Source of the DNA: Pseudomonas sp. GD04019
GTDB taxonomy: Bacteria > Pseudomonadota > Gammaproteobacteria > Pseudomonadales > Pseudomonadaceae
Length of the DNA: 64,000 nucleotides
Assembly (NCBI RefSeq): GCF_029837695.1
Contig: NZ_JAOEEA010000009.1
Span: 124,001-188,000, forward strand
Direction of reading: 5' to 3'
In this document: piece by piece, positions 25,345 through 34,549 of the stretch
Layout: every line of letters starts with the position of its first letter
How positions within the stretch are numbered: the first letter of the stretch is position 1
The notes under the pieces: model-generated
What the model was told of the DNA's origin: nothing
What the model saw: only the letters and a program-made list of their open reading frames with translations
Database searches by the model: none
Program-made: the position numbers and the translations under genes

Positions 25345-26898
25345 ATGACCCCCAGCCCACGCGCCATTCTCCTGCCCTACCTGTTCGCCCTTCTGCTCGC
25401 CCTCGTGGCGCTCGGCGCCGTCTGGTACGGCGTCGGACGGCCCGTGGAGCTGGGCGACGTGGCCAGCGCCACGCACAAGCTGCAGTGCGCCTCCTACACG
25501 CCATTCGGCAAGGACCAGTCGCCCTTCGACCAGCCGCTGCAGATCCGCCGCGAGCAGGTGGAAATCGACTTCGCCCAGCTGGCCAGCCGCTTCGAGTGCG
25601 TACGCACCTACTCGCAGATCGGCCTGGAGGCGGTGCCCGAGCTGGCCCGCAAGCATGGCCTGAAGTTGCTGGCCGGCGCCTGGGTGAGCAGCAACCCGGT
25701 GGATACCGAGCTGGAGATCAAGGCGCTGATCGCCAACGCCAAGGCCAACCCGGACGTGATCGAGGGCGTGATCGTCGGCAACGAGGCGCTGCTGCGCAAG
25801 GAGGTCACCGGCGGCCAGCTGGTCAAGCTGATCGAGCGGGTCAAGGCCGAGGTCGAGCAGCCGGTCACCTACGCCGACGTCTGGGAATTCTGGCTGCAGT
25901 ACCCGGAAGTGGCGCCAGCGGTGGACTTCATCACCATCCACCTGCTGCCCTACTGGGAAGACGACCCCACCGGCATCGACGCCGCGCTGACCCAGGTCGC
26001 CAACGTGCGTCGCACCTTCGGCAACGCCTACGCGCCCAAGGACATCCTGATCGGCGAGACCGGCTGGCCGAGCGAAGGTCGCCAGCGTGAGACGGCGCTG
26101 CCGAGCCGAGTCAACGAGGCACTATTCATCCGCGGCTTCGTCAAGCTGGCCGAGGAGAACGGCTGGCGTTACAACCTGATCGAGGCCTTCGACCAGCCGT
26201 GGAAGCGCGACAGCGAAGGCGCCGTCGGCGGCTACTGGGGCCTGTTTGACGCCGACCGCCAGGACAAGGGCATTCTCGCCGGCCCGGTATCCAACCTGCC
26301 GCACTGGCCGCTGTGGCTGGGCGCCAGTGGTTTGCTGCTGCTCGCCGCGCTGATTCTCGCCGGGCGCCCGGCCTCCGCGCGCGCGGCCGTTCTGCTGCCA
26401 TTCACCGCCGCCGTCGGTGCCGCCTGCGCCCTGGGCTGGAGCGAACTGGCGCTGATCACCAGCCGCTACTGGAGCGAATGGCTGTGGGCCGCCGCCCTGC
26501 TCGGCCTCAATCTGCTGGTGCTGGCCCATGCCGTGCTGGCCCTGTCGGCCCGCGGCGGCTGGCGCGAGCGCGCCTTCGCCTGGCTGGAGGCCCATGGCGG
26601 CTGGTGGCTGGCCGCCGCCGGTTTCGCCGATGCGGTGCTGATGCTCGGCCTGGTGTTCGATTCGCGCTACCGCAGCTTCCCCAGCCTGGCCCTGCTGCTG
26701 CCGGCACTGGTCTACCTGTGCCGCCCGGTGCGCGCGCCGCGCCGCGAGATCGCCCTGCTGACCCTCATCGTCGGCGCCGGCATCGCTCCGCAGCTGTATC
26801 AGGAAGGCCTGCACAATCTGCAGGCCATCGGTTGGGCGCTGACCAGCGCCCTGCTGGTCGGCGCCCTGTGGCGCAGCCTGGGCCTGTCGCGCGGCTGA
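25345..26898 (+). CDS. GH17 beta-1,3-glucanase/glucanosyltransferase-like domain fused to a membrane domain
   Basis: 517 residues. A signal anchor at about 8-30 is followed by a GH17 domain to about 315: CASYTPFGKDQSPFD, the acid/base glutamate in VGNEALLRK and the nucleophile in IGETGWPSEG, then FDQPWKRDSEGAVGGYWGLFD. From about 325 there are about seven membrane helices. Related proteins in Proteobacteria process beta-1,3-glucans made by NdvB-type synthases in the periplasm. No glycosyltransferase lies next to it, so the substrate is not fixed by context. The next gene starts 14 bases later. Confidence 0.88.
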   Translation: MTPSPRAILLPYLFALLLALVALGAVWYGVGRPVELGDVASATHKLQCASYTPFGKDQSPFDQPLQIRREQVEIDFAQLASRFECVRTYSQIGLEAVPELARKHGLKLLAGAWVSSNPVDTELEIKALIANAKANPDVIEGVIVGNEALLRKEVTGGQLVKLIERVKAEVEQPVTYADVWEFWLQYPEVAPAVDFITIHLLPYWEDDPTGIDAALTQVANVRRTFGNAYAPKDILIGETGWPSEGRQRETALPSRVNEALFIRGFVKLAEENGWRYNLIEAFDQPWKRDSEGAVGGYWGLFDADRQDKGILAGPVSNLPHWPLWLGASGLLLLAALILAGRPASARAAVLLPFTAAVGAACALGWSELALITSRYWSEWLWAAALLGLNLLVLAHAVLALSARGGWRERAFAWLEAHGGWWLAAAGFADAVLMLGLVFDSRYRSFPSLALLLPALVYLCRPVRAPRREIALLTLIVGAGIAPQLYQEGLHNLQAIGWALTSALLVGALWRSLGLSRG

Positions 26899-26912
26899 GC
26901 GGAAGGGCAAGG

Positions 26913-27317
26913 ATGCCCAGACTGCTGCTGGTTGCGCTCACGGCCCTGGGCCTGAGCGCCTGCGTGCCCTACCCCGCCTACCGCACCATCCAGCCCGAGG
27001 CCGAGTTGCGCGTGTTGGACGTACAGCGCCAGCCCCTGGTCGGCGCCAGCGTCACGCTGATCGGCCGCGCCCACCCGACGCCCGTCGAGCAATCGCGCGA
27101 GACTCGCCGAACCGATGCCGACGGCGTCGCCCGCTTTGCCAGCCGGCACGAGTGGCAGAGCGAAGTGCTGTTCCTGCACGGTCGCCTGGAGTACTACTGG
27201 GAGTGGTGTGTGACGGCGCCCGGCAGCGGCACCGTGCTCGCGCCTTATCAGACGCAGCGTCAGGTGGTGCAGCTGCGGCCAGGCATTGCCGAGCCCTGCC
27301 CGCCACCCCGACGCTGA
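26913..27317 (+). CDS. Small lipoprotein with a carboxypeptidase-regulatory-like domain
   Basis: 134 residues from the ATG at 26913, 14 bases after the GH17 stop with AAGG just before. MPRLLLVALTALGLSACVPYP has lipobox LSAC. The body ELRVLDVQRQPLVGASVTLIGRA...TDADGVARF is the pattern of transthyretin-like/CarboxypepD_reg beta-sandwiches. Probably co-expressed with the GH17 protein. Its ligand is unknown. Confidence 0.75.
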   Translation: MPRLLLVALTALGLSACVPYPAYRTIQPEAELRVLDVQRQPLVGASVTLIGRAHPTPVEQSRETRRTDADGVARFASRHEWQSEVLFLHGRLEYYWEWCVTAPGSGTVLAPYQTQRQVVQLRPGIAEPCPPPRR

Positions 27318-27320
27318 GAC

Positions 27321-27689
27321 TCAGGCGGCGCGTGGCGCCCGTACCAGGCGCAGCCCGGCCAGCACCAGAGCGAATACCGCCAGGCTGGCGCTGTACAGCA
27401 CCAGCGCCGGAATGCCGACGAACAGGGCCAGGCCGGCCAATACGCGACCGACCTTGCCCGGTGCGATGAAGCCCAGTACGGCCAGCACCAGCGCCGTCCA
27501 GGCGATCACCCGAAAGTGGATCAGGTAGCCCAGCCCGGCACGGGCCTGGCACTCCCAGCGCGCCGCCTGCTCCACGCAGATGCCCACCCACTGGCCATCC
27601 TCCATCAGGGCGAAGCGCACGCCATAGCTGGCCGCCAGCCACAACGGCAATACCAGCAGCAACAACAGCAGGGGAAAATGGCGGGACAT
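27321..27689 (-). CDS. Small integral membrane protein
   Basis: 122 residues from MSRHFPLLLLLLVLPLWLAASYGVRF. About four hydrophobic helices; a short periplasmic loop after the first holds two cysteines (WVGICVEQAARWECQARAG) that could pair. I do not recognise a family. Convergent with the lipoprotein gene, separated by three bases. Confidence 0.7.
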   Translation of the reverse strand: MSRHFPLLLLLLVLPLWLAASYGVRFALMEDGQWVGICVEQAARWECQARAGLGYLIHFRVIAWTALVLAVLGFIAPGKVGRVLAGLALFVGIPALVLYSASLAVFALVLAGLRLVRAPRAA

Positions 27690-27773
27690 CTTGACGCTCC
27701 GGTGGTCCGAAAAAGGCGCCCAGCTTAATCCGCTCGCGCCCGAGCGCAAGACCGGAACACTAGAATTGCCCTC

Positions 27774-28340
27774 ATGAACGCCCGCCGCCTGCTACTCACC
27801 CTGTTCCTGCTGACCGCCCTGGCGCTCGGCTGGCAATGGCTGCGCCCATCTCCCGAGCCGCCGACAGCGGTCACGCCGGACGGCGTGATCCGCCTCAACG
27901 GCCACACCATCACGCCGCTGCAACCGTTCCAACTGGAGGCCCGAGTGCTGGGCCGCGAGGACTATCGCTTCGACCGTGGCGCGCGGGTCTCGCCCACCGA
28001 CCTGGCCCTGGGTTGGGGGCCGATGGCCGACCCGCAGGTGCTGGCACGCATCGACATCAGCCAAGGCAACCGCTGGTACCGCTGGCGCACCGACGAATTT
28101 CCCATCCCGCGTCGCGACATCGAGACCCACAGCGCCAACATGCACCTGATCCCGGCCGACGCCGCCGTGGCTCATGCGCTGGAGCGGGTCGAGCCGGGCC
28201 AGCGCATCACCCTGGCCGGGCAACTGGTGCGGGTGGATGGCGACGACGGCTTCCACTGGCTCAGCTCGCTGAGCCGCGAAGACATCGGCGAAGGCGCCTG
28301 TGAACTGATCTGGGTCCAGAGCCTCAGCTCTATTGACTAA
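27774..28340 (+). CDS. Hypothetical membrane-anchored protein
   Basis: 188 residues. N-terminal anchor ARRLLLTLFLLTALALGWQWL; then a soluble domain with GREDYRFDRGARVSPTDLALGWGPMAD and W-Y-R-W-R-T-D-E-F-P-I-P-R-R-D-I. This pattern recurs in uncharacterised Pseudomonas proteins, but I cannot name a domain. Divergent from the membrane-protein gene before it. Confidence 0.72.
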   Translation: MNARRLLLTLFLLTALALGWQWLRPSPEPPTAVTPDGVIRLNGHTITPLQPFQLEARVLGREDYRFDRGARVSPTDLALGWGPMADPQVLARIDISQGNRWYRWRTDEFPIPRRDIETHSANMHLIPADAAVAHALERVEPGQRITLAGQLVRVDGDDGFHWLSSLSREDIGEGACELIWVQSLSSID

Positions 28341-28419
28341 ACGAAACGGCACTCGCAACGCTTGCACTTGTCATAAGCCCAGTATTCACTTCAGCAGTCC
28401 TTCGCCAAGGAATTCGGCC

Positions 28420-29718
28420 ATGCCACGCCTTCCCCTCCTTGCCGCCCTGTTCGGCGGTGTGCTGCTCGGTGCGCCCGCACTGGCGGCCGATGTTCCTCTC
28501 GCCGGCTACGGCTACCCCCTGGACAACCCCTTCGAGGCGACCATCGCCAGCACGCCGCCGGAGTTGCGTCCGGAGCTGCCCAGCGACGACGACATCGACC
28601 AGGCCGACTACGACCTCAAGCTGCGCCCGGAGCGCGAGTTCGAACTGCCGGAAAACTTCTGGCCGGTGACCAAGCTGCGCTATCGCCTGGCTGAGCAGGA
28701 TGGCCGCGCGCCGCTGATCTTCATCATCTCCGGCACCGGCGCCAGCTACGCCAGCGGCAAGACCGAGGAGCTCAAGCGCCTGTTCTACGGTGCCGGCTAC
28801 CACGTGGTGCAGCTGTCCTCGCCGACCAGCTACGACTTCATGAGCGCCGCCTCGCGCACCGCCACGCCGGGCCTGTCGCGCCACGATGCCGAGGACCTGT
28901 ACCGGGTGATGATGGCCGTGCGCGCCCAGCACCCGAAGCTGGACGTCAGTGAATACCACCTCACCGGCTACAGCCTCGGCGCCCTTAACGCCGCCTTCGT
29001 CAGCGAGCTGGACGAGCGCCTGCGCAGCTTCAACTTCAAGCGCGTGCTGCTGCTCAACCCGCCGGTCAACCTGTACACCTCGGTGACCAACCTGGATCGC
29101 CTGGTGCAGACCAAGGTCGCCGGCATCGACAACAGCACCACCTACTTCGAACTGGTGCTGAGCAAGCTGACCCGCTACTTCGAGGAGCAGGGCCATATCG
29201 ACCTCAACGATGCGCTGCTCTACGACTTCCAGCAGTCCGGGCAGAAGCTCAGCAACGAGCAACTGGCCATGCTGATCGGCAGCTCGTTCCGCTTCTCGGT
29301 GTCGGACATGGCCTTCACCGCCGACCTGATCAATCGACGCGGCCTGATCACCCCGCCCAATTACCCGATCAAAGAAGGCACCAGCCTCACCCCGTTCTTC
29401 AAGCGCGCCCTGCAGTGCGACTTCGATTGCTACATCGTCGAGCAGCTGATGCCCTACTGGCGCGAGAAGTACAACGGCGGCAGCCTGCCGCAGCTGGTCG
29501 ACGAGGTCAGCCTGTACGCCCTGGAGAGCTACCTGAAGAAGAGCGCCAAGGTGGCGGTGATGCACAACGCCGACGACCTGATCCTCGGCCCCGGCGACAT
29601 CGGCTTCCTGCGCCGTACCTTCGGCGAGCGCCTGACCCTGTACCCGCGCGGCGGGCATTGCGGCAACCTCAATTACCGCGTCAACAGCGACGCCATGCTG
29701 GAGTTCTTCCGTGGCTAG
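28420..29718 (+). CDS. Exported alpha/beta hydrolase upstream of mlaA
   Basis: 432 residues from the ATG at 28420 with AAGGA nine bases before. MPRLPLLAALFGGVLLGAPALAA is a signal peptide. The serine nucleophile is S185 in TGYSLGALNA, an aspartate lies in MHNADDLIL and a histidine in RGGHCGNLNYR, so the triad is complete. Cysteines in LQCDFDCYI may pair. It should be a periplasmic or envelope lipase/esterase-like enzyme. Its stop overlaps the mlaA start by eight bases, which couples translation and suggests a role in envelope lipid handling. Confidence 0.82.
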   Translation: MPRLPLLAALFGGVLLGAPALAADVPLAGYGYPLDNPFEATIASTPPELRPELPSDDDIDQADYDLKLRPEREFELPENFWPVTKLRYRLAEQDGRAPLIFIISGTGASYASGKTEELKRLFYGAGYHVVQLSSPTSYDFMSAASRTATPGLSRHDAEDLYRVMMAVRAQHPKLDVSEYHLTGYSLGALNAAFVSELDERLRSFNFKRVLLLNPPVNLYTSVTNLDRLVQTKVAGIDNSTTYFELVLSKLTRYFEEQGHIDLNDALLYDFQQSGQKLSNEQLAMLIGSSFRFSVSDMAFTADLINRRGLITPPNYPIKEGTSLTPFFKRALQCDFDCYIVEQLMPYWREKYNGGSLPQLVDEVSLYALESYLKKSAKVAVMHNADDLILGPGDIGFLRRTFGERLTLYPRGGHCGNLNYRVNSDAMLEFFRG

Positions 29719-30481
29719 AAAATGGACTCTCTCGCTCGCCCTGCTGCTCGCCGGCGGCCTGACCCAGGCCGACACCGCGGTGGAGGAGGATGGCTTCACC
29801 AATCCCCTCGACCAGCTGCAGTTCAACCCCTATCTGGATCAGCGCGAGTTCGAGCGCTCCACCGCCAGCGCGCTGCATGTCTACGACCCCTGGGAGCCGT
29901 GGAATCGCCGGGTCTACCACTTCAACTACCGCTTCGACGAGTGGGTGTTCCTGCCGGTGGTGCGCGGCTACCGCTACGTTACCCCGAGCGTCGTGCGCAG
30001 CGGCGTGAGCAACTTCTTCGGCAACCTGGGCGATGTGCCCAACCTGCTCAACAGCCTGCTGCAGTTCAAGGGCAAGCGCTCGCTGCAGACCACCGGGCGC
30101 CTGCTGGTCAACACCACGGTCGGCGTCGTCGGCCTGTGGGACCCGGCCACGCGCATCGGCCTGCCCAAGCAGAACGAGGACTTCGGCCAGACCCTGGGCT
30201 TCTACGGCGTGCCGGACGGCCCCTACGTCATGCTGCCGCTGCTCGGCCCGTCCAACCTGCGCGACACCGGCGGCAAGGTGTTCGACTTCGTCGCCGAGAG
30301 CCAGATCAACTACCTCAACATGGCCGAGATCAGCAGCGATCATCCGGAGATCACCGCCCTGCGCGTGGTGGACCTGCGCAATACCACCAACTTCCGCTAC
30401 GGCCAGCTGAACAGCCCCTTCGAGTACGAGAAGGTGCGCTATGTGTACCGCGAGGCGCGCAAGCTGCAGATCGCAGAGTGA
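29711..30481 (+). CDS. mlaA: MlaA/VacJ family protein lacking a lipobox
   Basis: 256 residues from a GTG with GGAG seven bases upstream. MARKWTLSLALLLAGGLTQA|DTAVEED is a signal-peptidase-I type signal. MlaA motifs are clear: YDPWEPWNRRVYHFNYRFDEWVF, GVSNFFGNLGDVPNLLNSLLQFKG, GLPKQNEDFGQTLG, YVMLPLLGPSNLRDT. MlaA removes phospholipid from the outer leaflet of the outer membrane and passes it to MlaC. Classical MlaA is a lipoprotein, but this protein has no cysteine at all. The core Mla transporter genes are not in the window. Confidence 0.88.
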   Translation: MARKWTLSLALLLAGGLTQADTAVEEDGFTNPLDQLQFNPYLDQREFERSTASALHVYDPWEPWNRRVYHFNYRFDEWVFLPVVRGYRYVTPSVVRSGVSNFFGNLGDVPNLLNSLLQFKGKRSLQTTGRLLVNTTVGVVGLWDPATRIGLPKQNEDFGQTLGFYGVPDGPYVMLPLLGPSNLRDTGGKVFDFVAESQINYLNMAEISSDHPEITALRVVDLRNTTNFRYGQLNSPFEYEKVRYVYREARKLQIAE

Positions 30482-30573
30482 TCAATTTAATAGATAGATA
30501 ACCCGCAAAACTCGCAACCATTAATCCAATCAACCGGAATAGCATGGGCACATTCCACAGATGGAGGTGCCCC

Positions 30574-31422
30574 ATGACCCAGTTCCGCCAAGTGCTCGCC
30601 CAGCATATCGGCCAGCCCGCCTCGGACGGTGCCGGCGTACGCCTGACCCGCGTGTTCGGCGGTGCCGGTATCGAGCGTTTCGATCCCTTCCTGATGCTCG
30701 ACGAATTCGGCTCGGAGAATCCGGACGACTATATCGCCGGCTTCCCGCCGCATCCGCATCGCGGCTTCGAGACCATCACCTACATGCTCGAAGGCCGCAT
30801 GCGCCACGAAGACCACCTGGGCAACGTCGGCCTGCTGGAAAGCGGCGGCGTGCAGTGGATGACCGCTGCTCGCGGCATCATCCACAGCGAGATGCCGGAA
30901 CAGGAACAAGGCGTGATGCGCGGCTTCCAGCTGTGGCTCAACCTGCCGGCCAGGGACAAGCTGGGCGAAGCCGGCTACCGCGACTATGCGCCAGAGGAAA
31001 TTCCGCGCCTGACCACCGCCGGCGGCGTGGGTGTGACGGTGATCGCCGGGCGCTTCGACGACGGCCAGCTGCAGCAGGATGGCGCCGTGCAGCGCCCGCA
31101 CACCGCGCCGCAGCTGTTCGACCTGCACCTGCCGGCGAGCAGCCGCCTCTCACCACGCCTGGGCGATGGCCAGCGGGTGATGCTCTACGTCTACGAAGGT
31201 GAGCTGGCGGTGAATGGCCACACGGTGGGACAGAGCCGTCTGGCGCGCCTGTCGGACAGCGGCGCCATCGAAATGGGCAGTGTCAGTGGTGCGCGGGTGC
31301 TGCTGATCGCCGGCACGCCGCTGAACGAGCCCATCGTGCAGTACGGGCCCTTCGTGATGAACAGCCGCGAGGAAATCGAGCAGGCCCTGCGCGACTTCCG
31401 CGACGATCGCCTGACTGCCTGA
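30574..31422 (+). CDS. Pirin family protein
   Basis: 282 residues from the ATG at 30574, with GGAGG seven bases upstream. The pirin N-terminal metal site is visible: PPHPHRGFETITYMLEG, then RHEDHLGNVG and later GIIHSEMPEQE. The C-terminal cupin holds GPFVMNSREEIEQALRDF. Pirins are cytosolic iron cupins, and some act as quercetinases. TTTAATAGATAG at 30486-30497 resembles a motif before the second pirin gene at 63388. Confidence 0.93.
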   Translation: MTQFRQVLAQHIGQPASDGAGVRLTRVFGGAGIERFDPFLMLDEFGSENPDDYIAGFPPHPHRGFETITYMLEGRMRHEDHLGNVGLLESGGVQWMTAARGIIHSEMPEQEQGVMRGFQLWLNLPARDKLGEAGYRDYAPEEIPRLTTAGGVGVTVIAGRFDDGQLQQDGAVQRPHTAPQLFDLHLPASSRLSPRLGDGQRVMLYVYEGELAVNGHTVGQSRLARLSDSGAIEMGSVSGARVLLIAGTPLNEPIVQYGPFVMNSREEIEQALRDFRDDRLTA

Positions 31423-31433
31423 GCGCTGCCCGC

Positions 31434-32636
31434 TCAGCCCGCCGAGGTCGCAGCGGCTTCCGCTGCCTCTTCGGCCACGCCGAGGAAGCGGCCCAGGGCG
31501 TCTTTCTGCGCCATGGCGTCCTGGTAGCCCAGTTCGATCAGCTCGTTGCAGTAGCCGGGCTCGAACAGCAGGTAGCTGAGCACGCCGGCACCGCTGGCCC
31601 GGGTAGCCCCCGGCCCACGCAGGAAGAAGCGCATGGCCTTGGGCAGCTCGTGGCGGTGGCGCGCGGCGATCTGGTCCAGCGGCTGGCTCGGCGAGATCAC
31701 CAGTACCTCCACCGGCTTTAGACCCAGACCACGCGGATGCAGGCCCGAGGGCACCAGGCGGCTCATGTGGTTGAGCCGCTCCAGGGTCTCGATATCGCCC
31801 TCCAGGCTGTCGATGAAGGTGCTGTTGAGCATATGCCCGCTGATCTGCGCCAGGGTCGGCGGCAGGCCGCTGCGCGGACGCACCACCTGCTGGTTGGCGC
31901 CCTTGCCCAGCGGGTTGCCACTCACCCCTACCACCAGCACCCGGTTGGCGCCCAGGTGCAGGGCCGGGCTGATCGGCGCCGACTGGCGCACCGCGCCGTC
32001 GCCGAAGTATTCGCGGTTGACCTTCACCGGCGGGAAGATCAGCGGGATCGCCGCACTGGCCAGCAGGTGCTCCAGGCTCAGGCGCGTGGGCACGCCGACG
32101 CGGCGGTGGCGGAACCAGGGATCGATGGTGGCGCGGCCCTGGTAGAAGGTCACCGCCTGGCCGCTCTCGTAGCCGAAGGCTGTCACCGCCACCGCGCGCA
32201 ACTGACGCATGCGCACCGCCGCGGCGATGCCGGAGAAGTCCAGCTCGCGACCGAGCAGACCGCCCAGCGGCGAGCTGTCGAGCAGCGCCACCGGCAGGTC
32301 CTTGCCCATGCCCAGCATGCTGTGGCCGAAGAAGCGCCCGGCCTGGCGCAGCACGCCGGACCAGTCGCTACGGTAGACGTCGCCGCAGTGAAAGGCCTGC
32401 CAGACCTCGGTCAACCGGCGCACCGCGCTGGCGAAATGCAGGGCGCCGCAGGCCAGGCCGACGGCGTTGATGGCGCCGGCCGAGGTACCGACGATGACGG
32501 GGAAGGGATTGCGACAGGTTTCGCCGAGCAGGTCGGCGATCGCCGCCAGCACGCCCACCTGATAGGCCGCTCGGGCTCCACCGCCGGAGAGGATCAGCCC
32601 GGTGACGGGCCGCGCTACGTCTACTGCTTGGGTCAT
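31434..32636 (-). CDS. Patatin-like phospholipase
   Basis: 400 residues. The patatin catalytic dyad is present: oxyanion-hole motif SGGGARAAYQVG at 17-28, nucleophile S52 in VGTSAGAIN, and D213 in the DGA box (YFGDGAVRQ). No signal peptide, so it is likely cytoplasmic or membrane-associated. It should hydrolyse acyl esters of phospholipids. It is the neighbour of the LpxL-type gene on the same strand, 36 bases apart. Confidence 0.92.
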   Translation of the reverse strand: MTQAVDVARPVTGLILSGGGARAAYQVGVLAAIADLLGETCRNPFPVIVGTSAGAINAVGLACGALHFASAVRRLTEVWQAFHCGDVYRSDWSGVLRQAGRFFGHSMLGMGKDLPVALLDSSPLGGLLGRELDFSGIAAAVRMRQLRAVAVTAFGYESGQAVTFYQGRATIDPWFRHRRVGVPTRLSLEHLLASAAIPLIFPPVKVNREYFGDGAVRQSAPISPALHLGANRVLVVGVSGNPLGKGANQQVVRPRSGLPPTLAQISGHMLNSTFIDSLEGDIETLERLNHMSRLVPSGLHPRGLGLKPVEVLVISPSQPLDQIAARHRHELPKAMRFFLRGPGATRASGAGVLSYLLFEPGYCNELIELGYQDAMAQKDALGRFLGVAEEAAEAAATSAG

Positions 32637-32672
32637 GGAGCGGTTTCCGCCTTTTTAAGCGAGTATAGGCCG

Positions 32673-33608
32673 CTACTTGCCGCGCTTGCGATACAGCCTG
32701 GGTTCGCCTGCCGGGCGCGTCTTGAAGCGTCGATGGGCCCACAGGTACTGCTCGGGATGCTGACTGACCGCCTGCTCGATCCACTGATTGATGCGCAGGC
32801 AGTCGGCCTCCTCGCTCTCGCCGGGGAAGTTCTCCAGCGGCGGGTGGATCACCAGGCGGTAACCGGCGCCGTCGGCCAGGCGCTCCTGGGTGAAGGGCAC
32901 CACCCGCGCCTTGCCCAGGCGGGCGAACTTGGTGGTGGCGGTGACGGTGGCGGCACTGATACCGAACAGCGGCACGAAGATACTCTGCTTGGGGCCGTAG
33001 TCCTGGTCCGGCGCGTACCAGATGGCGCGGCCGGCGCGCAGCACCTTGAGCATGGCGCGGATGTCCTCGCGCTCGATGGCGGTGGCGTCCAGGTTATGGC
33101 GCTCGCGGCCGCGGCGCTGGATGTAGTCGAACAGCGGGTTCTTGTGCTCGCGGTACATGCCGTCGATGGTCTGCACCTGGCCAAGCAGCGCTGCACCGAG
33201 CTCCAGGGTGGTGAAGTGCAGAGCCATGAGGATGACCCCCTGCCCTTCCTGCTGCGCCTGCTGCAGGTGCTCCAGACCCTCGATATGCGCCAGCCTGGCC
33301 AGCCGGGCCTTAGGCCACCACCAGCTCATGGCCATCTCGAAGAAGGCGATGCCGGTGGAGGCGAAGTTGTCGCGCAGCAGACGCTCGCGCTCGGCTTCGC
33401 CCAGTTGCGGGAAGCACAGTTCCAGATTGCGCCCCGCGATATGCCGACGCGAGTCGGCCACTCGGTACATCAGGACGCCCAGACCACGGCCCAGCACCAG
33501 CAGCACCCGGTACGGCAGCTGAGCGATCAACCACAGCAGCCCCAGGCCCAGCCACAGGGGCCAGAAGCGCGGATGGAGAAAATAGGCACGAAACTGCGGG
33601 CGATCCAT
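32673..33608 (-). CDS. lpxL: Lipid A biosynthesis acyltransferase (LpxL/HtrB type)
   Basis: 311 residues, standard for the family. Catalytic HX4E motif H131-FTTL-E136, an N-terminal membrane helix at about 14-34, and the downstream family runs MYREHKNPLFDYI and AIWYAPDQDYGPKQSIFVPLFG. It adds a secondary lauroyl-type chain to lipid A at the cytoplasmic face of the inner membrane. P. aeruginosa carries two such genes; the one beside minC is its syntenic match. Divergent from minC. Confidence 0.93.
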   Translation of the reverse strand: MDRPQFRAYFLHPRFWPLWLGLGLLWLIAQLPYRVLLVLGRGLGVLMYRVADSRRHIAGRNLELCFPQLGEAERERLLRDNFASTGIAFFEMAMSWWWPKARLARLAHIEGLEHLQQAQQEGQGVILMALHFTTLELGAALLGQVQTIDGMYREHKNPLFDYIQRRGRERHNLDATAIEREDIRAMLKVLRAGRAIWYAPDQDYGPKQSIFVPLFGISAATVTATTKFARLGKARVVPFTQERLADGAGYRLVIHPPLENFPGESEEADCLRINQWIEQAVSQHPEQYLWAHRRFKTRPAGEPRLYRKRGK

Positions 33609-33718
33609 AGTGATTCCGGGCAGACAACAAGGCCCGGCATTCTACAGAAGTCCTCGCGGCTTGCGGCGCTGCAGCCTTCTCGTTATAAGTCGTGCCCATT
33701 CAATGCAGTGGGCGAACC

Positions 33719-34450
33719 ATGAGCCAAGCCGATCTCCTCAACCAAGACCCCGTGTTCCAGCTCAAGGGCAGCATGCTCGCCATCACCGTGCTGGAACTGG
33801 CGCACAACGATCTGGAGCGCCTGGACAGGCAACTGGCTGAGAAAGTCGCCCAGGCCCCCAACTTCTTCCAGAACATCCCGCTGGTGCTGGCCCTGGACAA
33901 GCTGCCGGAAGGCGAAGGCGAACTCGACCTGGGCAAGCTGATGGAAGTCTGCCGCCAGCATGGCCTGCGCACCCTGGCCATCCGCGCCAGCCGCGCGGAC
34001 GACATCGCCGCCGCCGAGGCCCTGGACATTCCCGTGCTGCCGCCGTCCGGCGCGCGAGAAAAGCTGGTCGAGCCGGTAGAGGCGCGCAAGAAGGAAGTGA
34101 AGCCGGCCGAACCGCAGTACAAGCCGACCAGGATCATCACCACGCCGGTACGCGGCGGCCAGCAGATCTACGCCCAGGGCGGCGACCTGGTGGTGATGGC
34201 GCCGGTCAGTGCCGGTGCGGAACTTCTCGCCGACGGCAATATCCATGTGTACGGTCCGCTGCGCGGACGCGCCCTGGCCGGCGTCAAGGGCGATGCCAAG
34301 GCGCGGATCTTCTGCCAGCAGATGGGCGCCGAGATGCTCTCGGTGGCCGGCCAGTACAAGACCGCGGAAGACCTGCGCCGCGACCCTTTGTGGGGCCAAT
34401 CGGTACAGGTCAGCCTGTCGGGTGACGTGTTGAACATCACCCGCCTTTAA
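33719..34450 (+). CDS. minC: Septum site-determining protein MinC
   Basis: 243 residues from the ATG at 33719. The N-terminal FtsZ-inhibiting domain ([25 protein letters not shown]) is followed by a linker with [13 protein letters not shown] and the C-terminal beta-helix ([41 protein letters not shown]) that binds MinD. With MinD it blocks Z-ring formation away from mid-cell. First gene of minCDE. Confidence 0.96.
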   Translation: MSQADLLNQDPVFQLKGSMLAITVLELAHNDLERLDRQLAEKVAQAPNFFQNIPLVLALDKLPEGEGELDLGKLMEVCRQHGLRTLAIRASRADDIAAAEALDIPVLPPSGAREKLVEPVEARKKEVKPAEPQYKPTRIITTPVRGGQQIYAQGGDLVVMAPVSAGAELLADGNIHVYGPLRGRALAGVKGDAKARIFCQQMGAEMLSVAGQYKTAEDLRRDPLWGQSVQVSLSGDVLNITRL

Positions 34451-34549
34451 CGGATACTGCGGCCCAATTTCAGGGACCAAAAGGGCATTCGGAAGCCAGT
34501 TTACCGGCGCCGGATTTCCCGATTTTTCATATATTTGGGGTGAATCACC

